47,521 nucleotides of DNA from an uncultured Pseudomonadota bacterium (GCA_913020085.1 CAJVZW010000009.1:1-47521); one strand, 5' to 3'; shown: positions 8,360-16,381, counted from the stretch's first letter. Made by a program: numbers and translations. The notes: generated by a model from the sequence alone, not told the origin.

Positions 8360-9301
8360 TTAGAAATAGCTGATATGTCGCCCATGCGGGGCAAGCCAAT
8401 TCACGATGGGGCCCTTGGGTATAATGCCCGATGGATTCAAGTGTTTATGGGACTTAAAATAATGTGTTTTGATGGCTTTGAAGTCGACCGTTTCGGCCAC
8501 CTGCGGAATCTGATACAGCTCTCTGGCGTATGCAAATAAGACCGGGTAGTCTGATAGTCGATATGCATTGCACTTAAAGTGCGTATGGTATACCGCATCA
8601 AATCGCACCAAAGTGACAAATAATCGCCAGTCTGCTTCGGTAATTCGATCCCCACAGAGATACTCAGAGCGCTTAAGATGCTGATTGATGCTCCAGAGCA
8701 TCTCAAATAGCTGAAAAAACGCCTCGTCATATGCTTTTTGTGTGCTTGCAAATCCTGCGCGATATACGCCATTATTCACCGGCTCGTAAATCCGATCAGA
8801 CCAGTTTGCAATATCTGACAACAAATGCTCAGGACGCCAGTTATAAATACTGTCAGCTGGATAAAAGGAGAGAATTTGATTGATGATTTCATTTGATTCA
8901 TTACACACAATCTTTTGATTGATGCGATCCCAAATTACTGGAACAGTGACCTTCCCGGTGTAGTTTTTATCAGTTCTTTGATAAAGCTCATATAAATATT
9001 TTGCATCAAACTCTGATGATAGAAATTCCCAGCCATTATTATCAATGACTGCATTGACTTCTATCAATGGTAGTACTTTTTGAAGATTATATATCTGGCG
9101 GAGCAATGTAATTCTATGCGACCATGGACATGCTGAAGAAACTATCAGTGTATAGTCACCGTCTAAAAATTTACTCTTATCCATTGTATCCAGGTAAGCT
9201 GAGGCCACCCTGTTAAAATGGCCCTCCTTACTGGCAGGCCTGGCTATTTGCCGCCAAACCCCATCAACTAATTGGCCGTGTAATTGACCCGCATTTCGCA
9301 C
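8360..9301 (-). CDS. yqjG: Glutathionyl-hydroquinone reductase (Xi-class GST, YqjG/EcM4 type)
   Basis: The 313-residue protein is a Xi-class glutathione transferase. The thioredoxin-fold N-terminal domain carries the catalytic CPWSHR motif with Cys58, and the C-terminal helical domain has LLSDIANWSDRIYEPVNNGV and LCGDRITEADWRLFVTLVRF. Enzymes of this class reduce glutathionyl-hydroquinones and protect against quinone and redox stress in the cytosol. Translation starts at GTG 9301-9299, the only in-frame start before a stop codon; a GGGAGGG Shine-Dalgarno lies unusually close. It is divergent from rpsT with a 93-bp gap, and is a metabolic gene inside a run of hypothetical genes. Confidence 0.93.
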   Translation of the reverse strand: MRNAGQLHGQLVDGVWRQIARPASKEGHFNRVASAYLDTMDKSKFLDGDYTLIVSSACPWSHRITLLRQIYNLQKVLPLIEVNAVIDNNGWEFLSSEFDAKYLYELYQRTDKNYTGKVTVPVIWDRINQKIVCNESNEIINQILSFYPADSIYNWRPEHLLSDIANWSDRIYEPVNNGVYRAGFASTQKAYDEAFFQLFEMLWSINQHLKRSEYLCGDRITEADWRLFVTLVRFDAVYHTHFKCNAYRLSDYPVLFAYARELYQIPQVAETVDFKAIKTHYFKSHKHLNPSGIIPKGPIVNWLAPHGRHISYF

Positions 9302-9334
9302 ACACCCTCCCTATCTAAAAAAACACCTTTTTGC

Positions 9335-9362
9335 TTGCGATTTTCATATATATCAGTATTAT
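9335..9362 (+). promoter_or_regulatory. Candidate promoter of rpsT
   Basis: TTGCGA (9335-9340) and TATTAT (9357-9362) are separated by 16 bp and lie 33 bp before the rpsT ATG. This is an ordinary sigma-70-like pair. Confidence 0.5.
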
Positions 9363-9394
9363 AGCATTGAAAGATATTCATATTGGAGTAAAAC

Positions 9395-9655
9395 ATGGCT
9401 AATAGCCCACAAGCAAAAAAACGAGCTAGACAAGCTGTCAAAAAAAGAAACCACAACGTCAGCTTGATGTCGATGATGCGCACGTATCTTAAGAAACTGA
9501 CTGCTCTGATCAAAAACCAGGACAAAGACCCAGCTGCTAAACTTTATACAACAGTTACGAAAATATTAGACCAATTAGTCAGCAAAGGTTTAATTCATAA
9601 AAATAAAGCAGCCAGACACAAGTCACGATTTTCGTCTCAGATCAAGGTTCTTTAA
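9395..9655 (+). CDS. rpsT: 30S ribosomal protein S20
   Basis: An 86-residue basic protein with the S20 pattern: [20 protein letters not shown] at the start, the helical TYLKKL segment, and a C-terminal part with [15 protein letters not shown]20 binds 16S rRNA early in 30S assembly. The start has a GGAG ribosome binding site 7-8 bases upstream. The last 33 bp of the gene are also read, on the other strand, as the C-terminal codons of the next gene, so the two transcripts converge and overlap. Confidence 0.97.
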   Translation: MANSPQAKKRARQAVKKRNHNVSLMSMMRTYLKKLTALIKNQDKDPAAKLYTTVTKILDQLVSKGLIHKNKAARHKSRFSSQIKVL

Positions 9656-10099
9656 AGAACTCATTTCAGTAGGTGCACTGTTTGTCCTTTTAAGCACTGG
9701 GGTTGGGGTAAATTTGAACGAAACAGTTTTGTTGGCAGTGTGACCTTTAGATTTATCGTTCGAATTCTCGACACTCTCTTCACCCCAGTAAACCATCTTC
9801 AACGTAGCACTCAGCAAAATATACAGCATTAATAATGCCATGCGAGGTAAATATGTGAGAATCGAAACAGCATCCGTGATTACTCGACCACAAATACTCA
9901 TAATGCTGAACTCAGCCGGAGCAGGATTGACTGGAGCCCCTGCGGACTCTTGTTCATCAATCAACTTATCTGCAGTCGAGGCAGAATTGGATTGAGCCTT
10001 TGCAGACTCCTGTTCTTCAAGCAACTTATCATCAGGCGACATTGTGTCGTAGAACTCTGAAGCTAAATTGCGGCTGACAGCGTAGAGGTTAACATTCAT
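9623..10099 (-). CDS. Hypothetical TYxPRM-motif membrane protein (158 aa)
   Basis: An unrecognised protein of 158 residues. Residues 21-64 are an acidic, repeated linker with two 20-residue copies ([20 protein letters not shown]). Residues 65-104 form a hydrophobic segment including [13 protein letters not shown] at 81-93. A basic, Ser/Thr-rich tail of about 50 residues follows. The [13 protein letters not shown] string is closely matched in the neighbouring proteins of 747 and 119 residues. Its ATG overlaps the stop of the 747-residue gene as ATGA, so the two are co-transcribed and probably translationally coupled. The C-terminal codons overlap rpsT antisense. Function unknown; single-pass membrane protein and effector candidate by inference. 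Confidence 0.72.
   Translation of the reverse strand: MNVNLYAVSRNLASEFYDTMSPDDKLLEEQESAKAQSNSASTADKLIDEQESAGAPVNPAPAEFSIMSICGRVITDAVSILTYLPRMALLMLYILLSATLKMVYWGEESVENSNDKSKGHTANKTVSFKFTPTPVLKRTNSAPTEMSSLKNLDLRRKS
9918..10037 (-). repeat. 60-bp tandem duplication in the 158-aa membrane protein gene
   Basis: Two copies of 60 bp (9918-9977 and 9978-10037) are aligned by GCGGACTCTTGTTCATCAA versus GCAGACTCCTGTTCTTCAA on the plus strand. They encode 20-residue repeats ending in DKL[LI][ED]EQESA. The copies have diverged, so the duplication is not recent. Confidence 0.65.
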
Positions 10100-12339
10100 G
10101 ACCGGCCGGCCGCTACTGACTGTAAATGACGTGAAGCAGCAACGCTGGTATTTCTTGCAGGCGCTTTACTTACAATGGCTGGCTGCTTGGTTAATTGGGA
10201 GGATCGTACATGGTTGTTCCTCCGCTGATGAGAACTGACATCGGATGATGTAAAAAAGTTCCAACATGATGCTAAAAGAACAAATAATGGACGCACAGCT
10301 AGGTAAATCGCAAGAAGAATCATTCGAGGGATGTAAGTCACTGCTTGAACTACTGTGGTCCCTCTTGCAGAGCCGTTATGCTGAGCCCGCCGAACAAACA
10401 AAGATGCATGTGGGCGCACCGTATTTGAATTAGCAAGTTGATTAGCTGGAGTATTTCTTTGAAGCTCTGGTGTAACTTGACGAGCCGCTTCTTCAGAACG
10501 ATTAACCACCTGTGGTGCAGCTACAGGCGTAGGCGAGACTAACTGACGAGCGACCCTATCTATTGTTACTGGCGGAACGATGTTCTCTCCAGGCAATACC
10601 TGATGTGTAACCAGGGGGTTAGTTGGCACTGTTTCCTCAGCTTGGGTCATCGCAGCGACATCATCATCACTTTGCCGCTCAACTTCACTTTGCTGCTCAA
10701 CTTCATTTTTCTGCTCAGTCTCCTCATGAATAATGAGACTACGATCATCATCTTGCTGCGTATCTTCAATAATGGAACTTTTTTCAGAAGAAAATATCGG
10801 AGGAAAATAAGATGATGCACTATTCATTAATCTCTCAAGCAAAGGGCTTTTATTTTCTATACTGGCTGTATTGGTTTTCGGAGATTTATCATAAGAGTAA
10901 TCGTCACTTAACCCGGTTTCAGTATTTTCTGATTGAGAGGATAAAAGATCTGCAACACCTGTAGGACTACCAGCTTCCTTTTGAGGAGTCACTTCAGGAG
11001 ACGACTCAATCTCGTTTCTTAAGCGAAGGCGATTAGCAAATTTTTGGCCCATCGGACTATTTGTTATCTTCTGAGCAGTTGATTTAAAGAAATATGAAGC
11101 AAGATTATTAATTTGCAATATGTAAGCGGGATGCCCACCCATGACATTCATTGTTGTCTTAACAATGTTTCGATCCGACAAATAGAACATTGTAAGAACC
11201 ATGGACGAAGGCCAAACTGCTCTCAGATTGTTGAGATTTAGAAAGGTTCGAGCTCGGGAGAAAATTGGAGTTACATAAGGCTGAACCTCTTGATCACCAG
11301 ACGGCTTTTCATACAAATTTTCTTCAGTGTCGCGACTGATCTTTAGAGTATCCTCATTACTATCACTTTCGGCAGCCTCATCACTGCTGCTTTTAACATC
11401 CAGGGGAAATAATTGTTTAACGACTTCCCTCATGGGTGGCTTAACATCTTCACTTGCGGTATTTGTTGAGGTGTCTGTCGTAGATGGGGTTAATATCTCT
11501 TTATTACTATCACTTTTGGCAGCCTCATCAATGCTGCTTTCAAAACGCTGGGGGAATAATTGTTTAACGACTTTATTGTTGGGTGACTTAACATCTTCAC
11601 CTGCGGTATTTGTTGAGGTGTCTGTCGTAGATGGGGTTAATATCTCTTTATCTGTTTCCGCTGTGCCAGGAGAATCCAACACTCCACCTCTCTGCCTAAG
11701 CGGAGTTCCCACAGCATCTCCTTGAGAGTCTATTATGCGGCTCTGCGATGCAATTTGGGAGGTGACCTCACCAGCATCTTGGATAGAGTTAGCGAACTTC
11801 TCAAGCAGCTTAGGTACCGGTGTATTCGCCTGTTTAATGACACCTTTGACAATAGCAAAAAATTCAAGAGCAGTTAGTAAGGCTGCGCTTACTAGATTAT
11901 CCTCATCGCTTTGAAAATCGTGAGCAGTCCATTTTAATAACCAAAATGGATCGTTGTTTTTTTCATATAAAGCACGGCTATTAGCAATGATTTTTGCTCT
12001 CACTGCATCAAGGACACGTTCTTCTTTTATTTCATTGGTCCATTCATCATCCCAATCCATCAACTCAACTTCATTAAACCCGAGAATACAGGTTCCAAAT
12101 TGTTCAAAATCGACGATGCCGTTCTTTACAAAATTAGCGATTTCTGCTTTATCTGCAGGCTCGTCCCAATCCGTGATGATGTTTTCAATCTTATCGATTG
12201 GCGCGATATTTGCCGGAAGATCGTTAAAATCCATACACTTTTTGTAAAGTGCATTATCCCCAAACAGCTTTACTGTATATTTATCACTCTGCCACCAATA
12301 GGTTGCGGCTCTAGACGCTCTAACTTGTGGGTTTATCAT
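10096..12339 (-). CDS. Large hypothetical TYxPRM-motif protein with internal repeats (747 aa)
   Basis: I do not recognise this 747-residue protein. Residues 1-180 look folded, rich in Trp, Asp and Glu (for example ELMDWDDEWTNEIKEER). Residues 220-350 are a disordered Ser/Thr/Asp-rich linker containing two copies of a 49-residue repeat (EILTPSTTDTSTNTA, VVKQLFP). Near 375-400 there is a hydrophobic stretch (AVWPSSMVLTMFYLS), followed by a long acidic, Gln-rich linker (EVEQQSEVERQS). At 668-680 comes TYIPRMILLAIYL, leading into a strongly hydrophobic segment, and then a basic tail. The start has an AGGAG site eight bases upstream. A membrane-anchored effector is the working guess. Confidence 0.75.
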   Translation of the reverse strand: MINPQVRASRAATYWWQSDKYTVKLFGDNALYKKCMDFNDLPANIAPIDKIENIITDWDEPADKAEIANFVKNGIVDFEQFGTCILGFNEVELMDWDDEWTNEIKEERVLDAVRAKIIANSRALYEKNNDPFWLLKWTAHDFQSDEDNLVSAALLTALEFFAIVKGVIKQANTPVPKLLEKFANSIQDAGEVTSQIASQSRIIDSQGDAVGTPLRQRGGVLDSPGTAETDKEILTPSTTDTSTNTAGEDVKSPNNKVVKQLFPQRFESSIDEAAKSDSNKEILTPSTTDTSTNTASEDVKPPMREVVKQLFPLDVKSSSDEAAESDSNEDTLKISRDTEENLYEKPSGDQEVQPYVTPIFSRARTFLNLNNLRAVWPSSMVLTMFYLSDRNIVKTTMNVMGGHPAYILQINNLASYFFKSTAQKITNSPMGQKFANRLRLRNEIESSPEVTPQKEAGSPTGVADLLSSQSENTETGLSDDYSYDKSPKTNTASIENKSPLLERLMNSASSYFPPIFSSEKSSIIEDTQQDDDRSLIIHEETEQKNEVEQQSEVERQSDDDVAAMTQAEETVPTNPLVTHQVLPGENIVPPVTIDRVARQLVSPTPVAAPQVVNRSEEAARQVTPELQRNTPANQLANSNTVRPHASLFVRRAQHNGSARGTTVVQAVTYIPRMILLAIYLAVRPLFVLLASCWNFFTSSDVSSHQRRNNHVRSSQLTKQPAIVSKAPARNTSVAASRHLQSVAAGRS
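11356..11649 (-). repeat. 147-bp tandem duplication within the 747-aa protein gene
   Basis: Two adjacent units, 11356-11502 and 11503-11649, are offset by exactly 147 bp (49 codons). A long stretch, including GTATTTGTTGAGGTGTCTGT and the bases after it, is identical in both. The encoded repeats differ at roughly ten positions (for example VKSPNNKVV versus VKPPMREVV). The reading frame is preserved. Confidence 0.85.
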
Positions 12340-12691
12340 TTTTGATTCTCCTGCAAAATATTATTTTACCTTGCGGGATTGATCAATTCAACAAGAAAAA
12401 CTCCAAAGCTAAAATGTATACAGCGTACAATATGAGAAATATTACAATAATCAATGGATAGTCGCCCTATCCTTCCTATCTATAATGATGATTAATCAAA
12501 TGTATGTCAAAAAACATTTTATTGGGAAAAACCAGAATAAAATATGCCATTTAACAAAATAGCCTCAAGGGTCTAAAAATTATTAAAAGTGTTTTAAAAT
12601 TTGGCTGATTAGTTACCAAAAGATTTTATATCCACCGACGTAGTTGAAACATCTAAATAAACACTTAGAACCATGGATGCTGGCAAAGTAT
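12340..12691. other. 352-bp intergenic region without a gene
   Basis: No open frame above about 20 codons with a ribosome binding site is visible. The region is very AT-rich. It holds the candidate promoter for the 747-residue protein gene (12482-12510) and the leader of that gene. No terminator hairpin with a T-run was found after the 119-residue gene. Confidence 0.5.
12482..12510 (-). promoter_or_regulatory. Candidate promoter with palindromic spacer
   Basis: On the minus strand TTGACA (12505-12510) and CATTAT (12482-12487) are 17 bp apart. The spacer contains the perfect palindrome TGATTAATCA at 12489-12498, a possible operator. The promoter would give a leader of about 135 nt for the 747-residue gene. 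Confidence 0.4.
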
Positions 12692-13051
12692 TTAAAAACT
12701 ATTGGGATAATGAATTGTTACTGGCTCTTCCTCGTCAAGTGGGTCCAGCTCCGGGGCTCTAGTTGAGTTTGCAGATAACAACTCAGAAGATGAAACGTGC
12801 TCTTGCTTACCTTCCCCTAGGAAAATGTCACTCATCTTCCAGCTGATCACGTCATATCCCCTGAGCAAAAGAAGCATAGGGGGTTTTAAAATGAAATAGC
12901 ACATTAGGAGTGCCATACGCGGAACAAATGTTAGGATTTGAACCAGAAAATTTACAAAGTTCATCACATTAAAAAATAGACTTGTAGCCCACGAGTCTCG
13001 AGAAGAAGGGGGAGCAACATTGATTCTGACATTATGTTTTGTATTTTTCAT
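12692..13051 (-). CDS. Hypothetical TYxPRM-motif membrane protein with acidic tail (119 aa)
   Basis: A 119-residue protein with one long hydrophobic region (about 27-66) that contains LTFVPRMALLMCY at 40-52. This is nearly the same sequence as in the 158- and 747-residue neighbours. The C terminus has an acidic cluster shortly before the end (LDPLDEEEPVTIHYPNSF). That resembles the E-block plus hydrophobic residues described for Dot/Icm secretion signals. The ribosome binding site before ATG 13051 is weak (GAGAT). No known family. The product is probably a small single- or double-pass membrane protein; being a translocated effector is a hypothesis. Confidence 0.65.
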   Translation of the reverse strand: MKNTKHNVRINVAPPSSRDSWATSLFFNVMNFVNFLVQILTFVPRMALLMCYFILKPPMLLLLRGYDVISWKMSDIFLGEGKQEHVSSSELLSANSTRAPELDPLDEEEPVTIHYPNSF

Positions 13052-13109
13052 TAATATCTCTACAAATTCTACGTATAAATATTATCACCACGATCAAACT
13101 TTAGCAAGA

Positions 13110-13892
13110 TTACCCGAAACGGAGTGCATTAGTTTTGGACCTGTCTGGCGTTTTGAAACGATCATCCATCATTGGAGCGCTCTTCCTAAAAGAACGAGAA
13201 CTCTCATGATCCCTATAAACGTCATTTATTTTTAAAGGAATAAAATATACTGGCAAACGGGAAATTAAATATAAATATAAAATTGGTTTTAATAGTGTCG
13301 AAACCATGGGCCTGACCATAAACCCCATCATCTCGGATAGTTTTGATAGCCCATTAATAATGTTCACAATTGGCTTAAAAAAGCTTTGTATAAAAATCAT
13401 ATATACTAACTCTTCCGCTTTTTCTTGCTGGTCATTCAGTTCAAGCTCTTCTATCTTATTTGTTTCATCTGATGACGAAAAAGACGTATTCTTTTCTGAT
13501 TTTTCACGATGACTACGGATACATGGTTTGGGTGAATTACATGAGTCAGGAATATCTGTTGGGAATCCACGAGGCAAAGATTTTTTGCCAGAGTACGGCA
13601 TGATTGAATGACGGGTTCCATCTTTTGCTTCAAAAATATACTCGATTTTGGGGATATTATTATTTGCTTCATAATAATATCCGTCACCCATCTGTCTAAT
13701 CATAACTCTCCAGATGAGGCTCTGGCTTGAATTTTGATTCGTCCCTGGTTGCAAAACAGAATTCTTGGGCACATCATTATATCTGTCTGATATATTATTA
13801 TTTTCTTCTTCCTTCAGTCTTAATGCACCTGGACAAGAATGTGACAGTTCTTTTTGCAAATGTAAAAGTCGTAAGAGGTCCTTTCTGCTCAT
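13110..13892 (-). CDS. Hypothetical protein with C-terminal membrane segment (260 aa)
   Basis: A 260-residue unrecognised protein. Residues 1-60 are polar, and residues 60-105 could form a small beta-rich domain (RVMIRQMGDGYYYEANNN, FEAKDGTRHSIMPYSGKK). Residues 105-160 are Ser/Glu-rich linker. Residues about 165-225 contain hydrophobic helices (MVRPMVSTLLKPILYLYLI), and a basic Ser/Arg tail follows (SRSFRKSAPMMDDRF). The layout, linker then membrane segment then basic tail, parallels the TYxPRM proteins next to it, but the exact motif is not present (VRPMVSTLL is at most a distant match). A CTATAA-type element precedes the gene. Confidence 0.68.
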   Translation of the reverse strand: MSRKDLLRLLHLQKELSHSCPGALRLKEEENNNISDRYNDVPKNSVLQPGTNQNSSQSLIWRVMIRQMGDGYYYEANNNIPKIEYIFEAKDGTRHSIMPYSGKKSLPRGFPTDIPDSCNSPKPCIRSHREKSEKNTSFSSSDETNKIEELELNDQQEKAEELVYMIFIQSFFKPIVNIINGLSKLSEMMGFMVRPMVSTLLKPILYLYLISRLPVYFIPLKINDVYRDHESSRSFRKSAPMMDDRFKTPDRSKTNALRFG

Positions 13893-13921
13893 TTTTAAAT
13901 TCCATTTAACGTAAGATATCT

Positions 13922-13929
13922 CTTATAGT
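13922..13929 (-). promoter_or_regulatory. -10-like element ACTATAAG upstream of the 260-aa protein
   Basis: The minus strand reads ACTATAAG, 30 bp before ATG 13892, with no matching -35 hexamer. It belongs to the CTATAA set in this window. Confidence 0.35.
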
Positions 13930-13949
13930 AAACCAAGAGATTGTTTATA

Positions 13950-14882
13950 TCAATTATTTTTTGGGGAATTCTTCTCACTATTAACAGAGTGATCGTCGCC
14001 TGATTGACTTAAACGGTTACTTCTTATTTGCTGAATCATATAATTTAATCCCCGACCGATCAACTTACATATTCCCCACATAAGATCAAGAATAGTCCTA
14101 ACGATCCCCTTAAAGCCCTCACTGACATTAAGACGTTTTAAATCTCTTGAGTTTCTCATCAAGGATTCTTGAATTTCATAAAGATCACTATTTGGATCAA
14201 TTGCTGAGATACTCTTAGCAATTTCTACCGCCTTGATATCATCTTTATTGACAGGAGCCTGCTCTTGAACTAATTTTGCAGCTTCCTTAATATGATGAAA
14301 AAAGTCCTTCAGCTCTACAACAGTTTTTAGTGACTCCTTCGCCATATTGACTTTGAAGTCAGATGGGCTTGTTAGCTTTTTGAAGACCGCATCAATAATA
14401 TCTGCCTCTTGAAAATCAAAATCAAACCCCTCAAGCTCCTCTTTGATTTGCTCTTTTGCACAACGAATATCTAATTCGAAACCGTCATTACTCGGCGTTA
14501 AAATACTTTGGCCTAAAGATATCCCTTTCCAATTGTTATACTGGGCAAATAAATCATCCCTCGCCCAAAATGCTCTATTAATTGCCTCTGATAGTTCAGA
14601 TTTTGTCGGGCCAGCACTGGCAACAGCCAATACCATACTTTTATCAGATATCAGTGCCCCTGGATCTTTCTGATTTCTATCCCAATATTTGCTGCGAAAA
14701 TCTTTTCGCTCGAACATGTCCAGCAAATTATGCTCATTGAGCATCGCCTTTGCATGCTCTACATCTGAAGGGTGCACTGTTAGCTGTGCATTATCCAAAA
14801 GTAATGTTACAGCACTCATATCCACCTGCTTTCCATAAAACACCTTTATTTGTGAGTCACTATTTTGATTTTCTATTACCAT
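13950..14882 (-). CDS. Hypothetical helical protein (310 aa), effector candidate
   Basis: A 310-residue protein of unknown family. The N-terminal part has a short VFYGKQVDMS segment followed by HPSDVEHAKAMLNEHNL. This can be lined up with the Y-G/helix module of the 236- and 551-residue proteins downstream in this cluster. The middle is helical and acidic. Near 255-285 lies an amphipathic to hydrophobic helix (GIVRTILDLMWGICKLIGRG), and the last 25 residues are polar and disordered (SGDDHSVNSEKNSPKNN). ATG 14882 has a good GAGG ribosome binding site. A CTATAAT element lies 25 bp upstream. Confidence 0.72.
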   Translation of the reverse strand: MVIENQNSDSQIKVFYGKQVDMSAVTLLLDNAQLTVHPSDVEHAKAMLNEHNLLDMFERKDFRSKYWDRNQKDPGALISDKSMVLAVASAGPTKSELSEAINRAFWARDDLFAQYNNWKGISLGQSILTPSNDGFELDIRCAKEQIKEELEGFDFDFQEADIIDAVFKKLTSPSDFKVNMAKESLKTVVELKDFFHHIKEAAKLVQEQAPVNKDDIKAVEIAKSISAIDPNSDLYEIQESLMRNSRDLKRLNVSEGFKGIVRTILDLMWGICKLIGRGLNYMIQQIRSNRLSQSGDDHSVNSEKNSPKNN

Positions 14883-14906
14883 ATGGTCCTCTTTATCTTT
14901 TTTTTA

Positions 14907-14914
14907 ATTATAGT
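14907..14914 (-). promoter_or_regulatory. -10-like element ACTATAAT upstream of the 310-aa protein
   Basis: ACTATAAT on the minus strand, 25 bp before ATG 14882, sits in the 43-bp gap after the preceding gene, so the 310-residue gene can be transcribed on its own. No -35 is recognisable. Confidence 0.4.
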
Positions 14915-14925
14915 ACAAATGCCAC

Positions 14926-15633
14926 TTACCTCTTTCTACCTATTGACTTATTGGCACCCCCTTCCCATTTTTCTAAATATGCTTTTGAGAGATTTTCCAG
15001 CGCGTCAAGGTGTTTTCCTCCCAGGCCTCGCGCCTTATATTTTGGTATTAAAAACATAAACCGTATAATCGCAAGCTTGAGCTTTATCGCCTGCCCCTGT
15101 TTAAGCTCTTGCTCAAATTCATGAATATCCGGCATATCAATCTGTTTGCTTGCAGCATATTGAGATAGCCTCTCAACTTTAGCAAGCAATTTCACTCGTG
15201 TATCACCAGTACAATCCTCATTGAAAACCTCCATTTGGTTTACCATCTGGGCGGGATATACCATACCGCCTTCATTATCGAACCGGGCAGTCGCATTATC
15301 CGTATGGTTTATATGAGATAGTACCGCGTCCATAGGACGGTGCTCACGAAAAATCGACAACACTGTTTGAGCACAGTTGTGTTGCTCAGAGTGCATCTTA
15401 ATAGATAAAGTAAATATCACCGAGTATAAGACTGCAAAATCATTAGCACCTGAATGCGCAACACCCCAAGAATCAAGGTGTTTTTTTGCCACATCAATAT
15501 CTGATTGACTCAAGTCAACTTTGTTACCCATTAAATAATCCCGCAAATATTTATCATCAATTTTTTGCTTTATGGCCAAAAATTGGGAAGTGCCATTTCG
15601 CATTGGATAGGTTAGTCCCAATCGGTGACTCAT
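14926..15633 (-). CDS. Hypothetical protein (235 aa), second gene of a two-gene operon
   Basis: A 235-residue soluble-looking protein of unknown family with mixed helical content. It includes the segment KVDLSQSDIDVAKKHLDSWG near residues 38-57, weakly similar to the helix motif of other members of this cluster. A conserved-looking patch (EHRPMDAVLSHINHTDNATA) follows. The C terminus is basic (GGANKSIGRKR). It starts 2 bp after the stop of the 236-residue gene with a strong GGAAGGGGG site, so the two form an operon. Confidence 0.7.
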   Translation of the reverse strand: MSHRLGLTYPMRNGTSQFLAIKQKIDDKYLRDYLMGNKVDLSQSDIDVAKKHLDSWGVAHSGANDFAVLYSVIFTLSIKMHSEQHNCAQTVLSIFREHRPMDAVLSHINHTDNATARFDNEGGMVYPAQMVNQMEVFNEDCTGDTRVKLLAKVERLSQYAASKQIDMPDIHEFEQELKQGQAIKLKLAIIRFMFLIPKYKARGLGGKHLDALENLSKAYLEKWEGGANKSIGRKR

Positions 15634-15635
15634 AT

Positions 15636-16346
15636 CTACCCCCTTCCCATCGATCTATCTTTGTATACATCATAACGGTGCATTCTTTTGATACACTCTG
15701 CTAACGCAGCTCTAACCTTATTGTATGCGGTATTAATTTTTTTTATGAAATCATTTTTATACTCGCCTGATCTTACCTTGGCATACACTATGGCAATTTG
15801 CTTAACAATTCTCTCACATATTATCCTTATGCGATCGGTCCACTTATTAAGCGGCGGAATCTGACACCCGCCAGGATTTAAGCTTTCTGGGCTGACCTCT
15901 TTAGGCGGTGACTGAGACGAGCCAATACTTCGAATGTTTAAATCAATTTCACCCGCCTCACGTTGAAAATAATTGCCATGCTCAGCTAAAGCCTCAACAG
16001 ATAAATCAATACCCTCTTTTAGCTCACCGACATAGTCAATGCCTGAGTTTTCTATCATTCGATTCAAACTCTTAACTTGAATAAAACCTTTTATAATCGC
16101 CTCTTTAACCCTACTCTCAATTGACACCCCGGCCAGCTCATTATTGTATTTTTTCAGCTGCTTATTGAGATCTTTAATTCCTAAATCAGCCAAATGTTCA
16201 CCCTGATAATACACTTGGATGATTTCACTCAACAGCTCACCTTTATCATCTGTGCGAATGCCTATCTGAGTTTTACCGTAATGTATTTTTGACCTAGGAA
16301 CTTTGACTATTACCAGACAATCAATATTTAAATTATCAATTAACAT
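15636..16346 (-). CDS. Hypothetical protein (236 aa) with Y-G/helix module
   Basis: An unrecognised 236-residue protein. After a beta-like start (LVIVKVPRSKIHYGKTQIGI), residues about 44-103 (VYYQGEHLADLGIKDLNKQL, then VKEAIIKGFIQV) line up with the N-terminal module of the 551-residue protein (ITYGEKTLKVAAKTIRKNL, then VKELIVNG). A Pro/Ser-rich linker (SSQSPPKEVSPESLNPGG) leads to a basic helical C terminus (RIRIICERIVKQIAIVYAKV). It is the first gene of the pair with the 235-residue gene. There is no clear Shine-Dalgarno before ATG 16346. Confidence 0.7.
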   Translation of the reverse strand: MLIDNLNIDCLVIVKVPRSKIHYGKTQIGIRTDDKGELLSEIIQVYYQGEHLADLGIKDLNKQLKKYNNELAGVSIESRVKEAIIKGFIQVKSLNRMIENSGIDYVGELKEGIDLSVEALAEHGNYFQREAGEIDLNIRSIGSSQSPPKEVSPESLNPGGCQIPPLNKWTDRIRIICERIVKQIAIVYAKVRSGEYKNDFIKKINTAYNKVRAALAECIKRMHRYDVYKDRSMGRG

Positions 16347-16373
16347 AATTATTTATAAACTATTATTAATATT

Positions 16374-16381
16374 ATTATAGA
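16374..16381 (-). promoter_or_regulatory. -10-like element TCTATAAT upstream of the 236/235-aa operon
   Basis: TCTATAAT on the minus strand lies 28 bp before ATG 16346. No clear -35 hexamer is present. Confidence 0.4.

Noticed and set aside
9647-9660. GTTCTTTAAAGAAC palindrome at the end of rpsT as a terminator
   Set aside because: It has no loop or T-run and overlaps coding sequence of both genes; it may simply be a chance AT-rich palindrome.
12570-12600. TTAAAAGTGTTTTAAAA as a PmrA-type box
   Set aside because: It is only loosely similar to the direct-repeat sites described for Legionella and Coxiella, and such strings are expected in AT-rich spacers.
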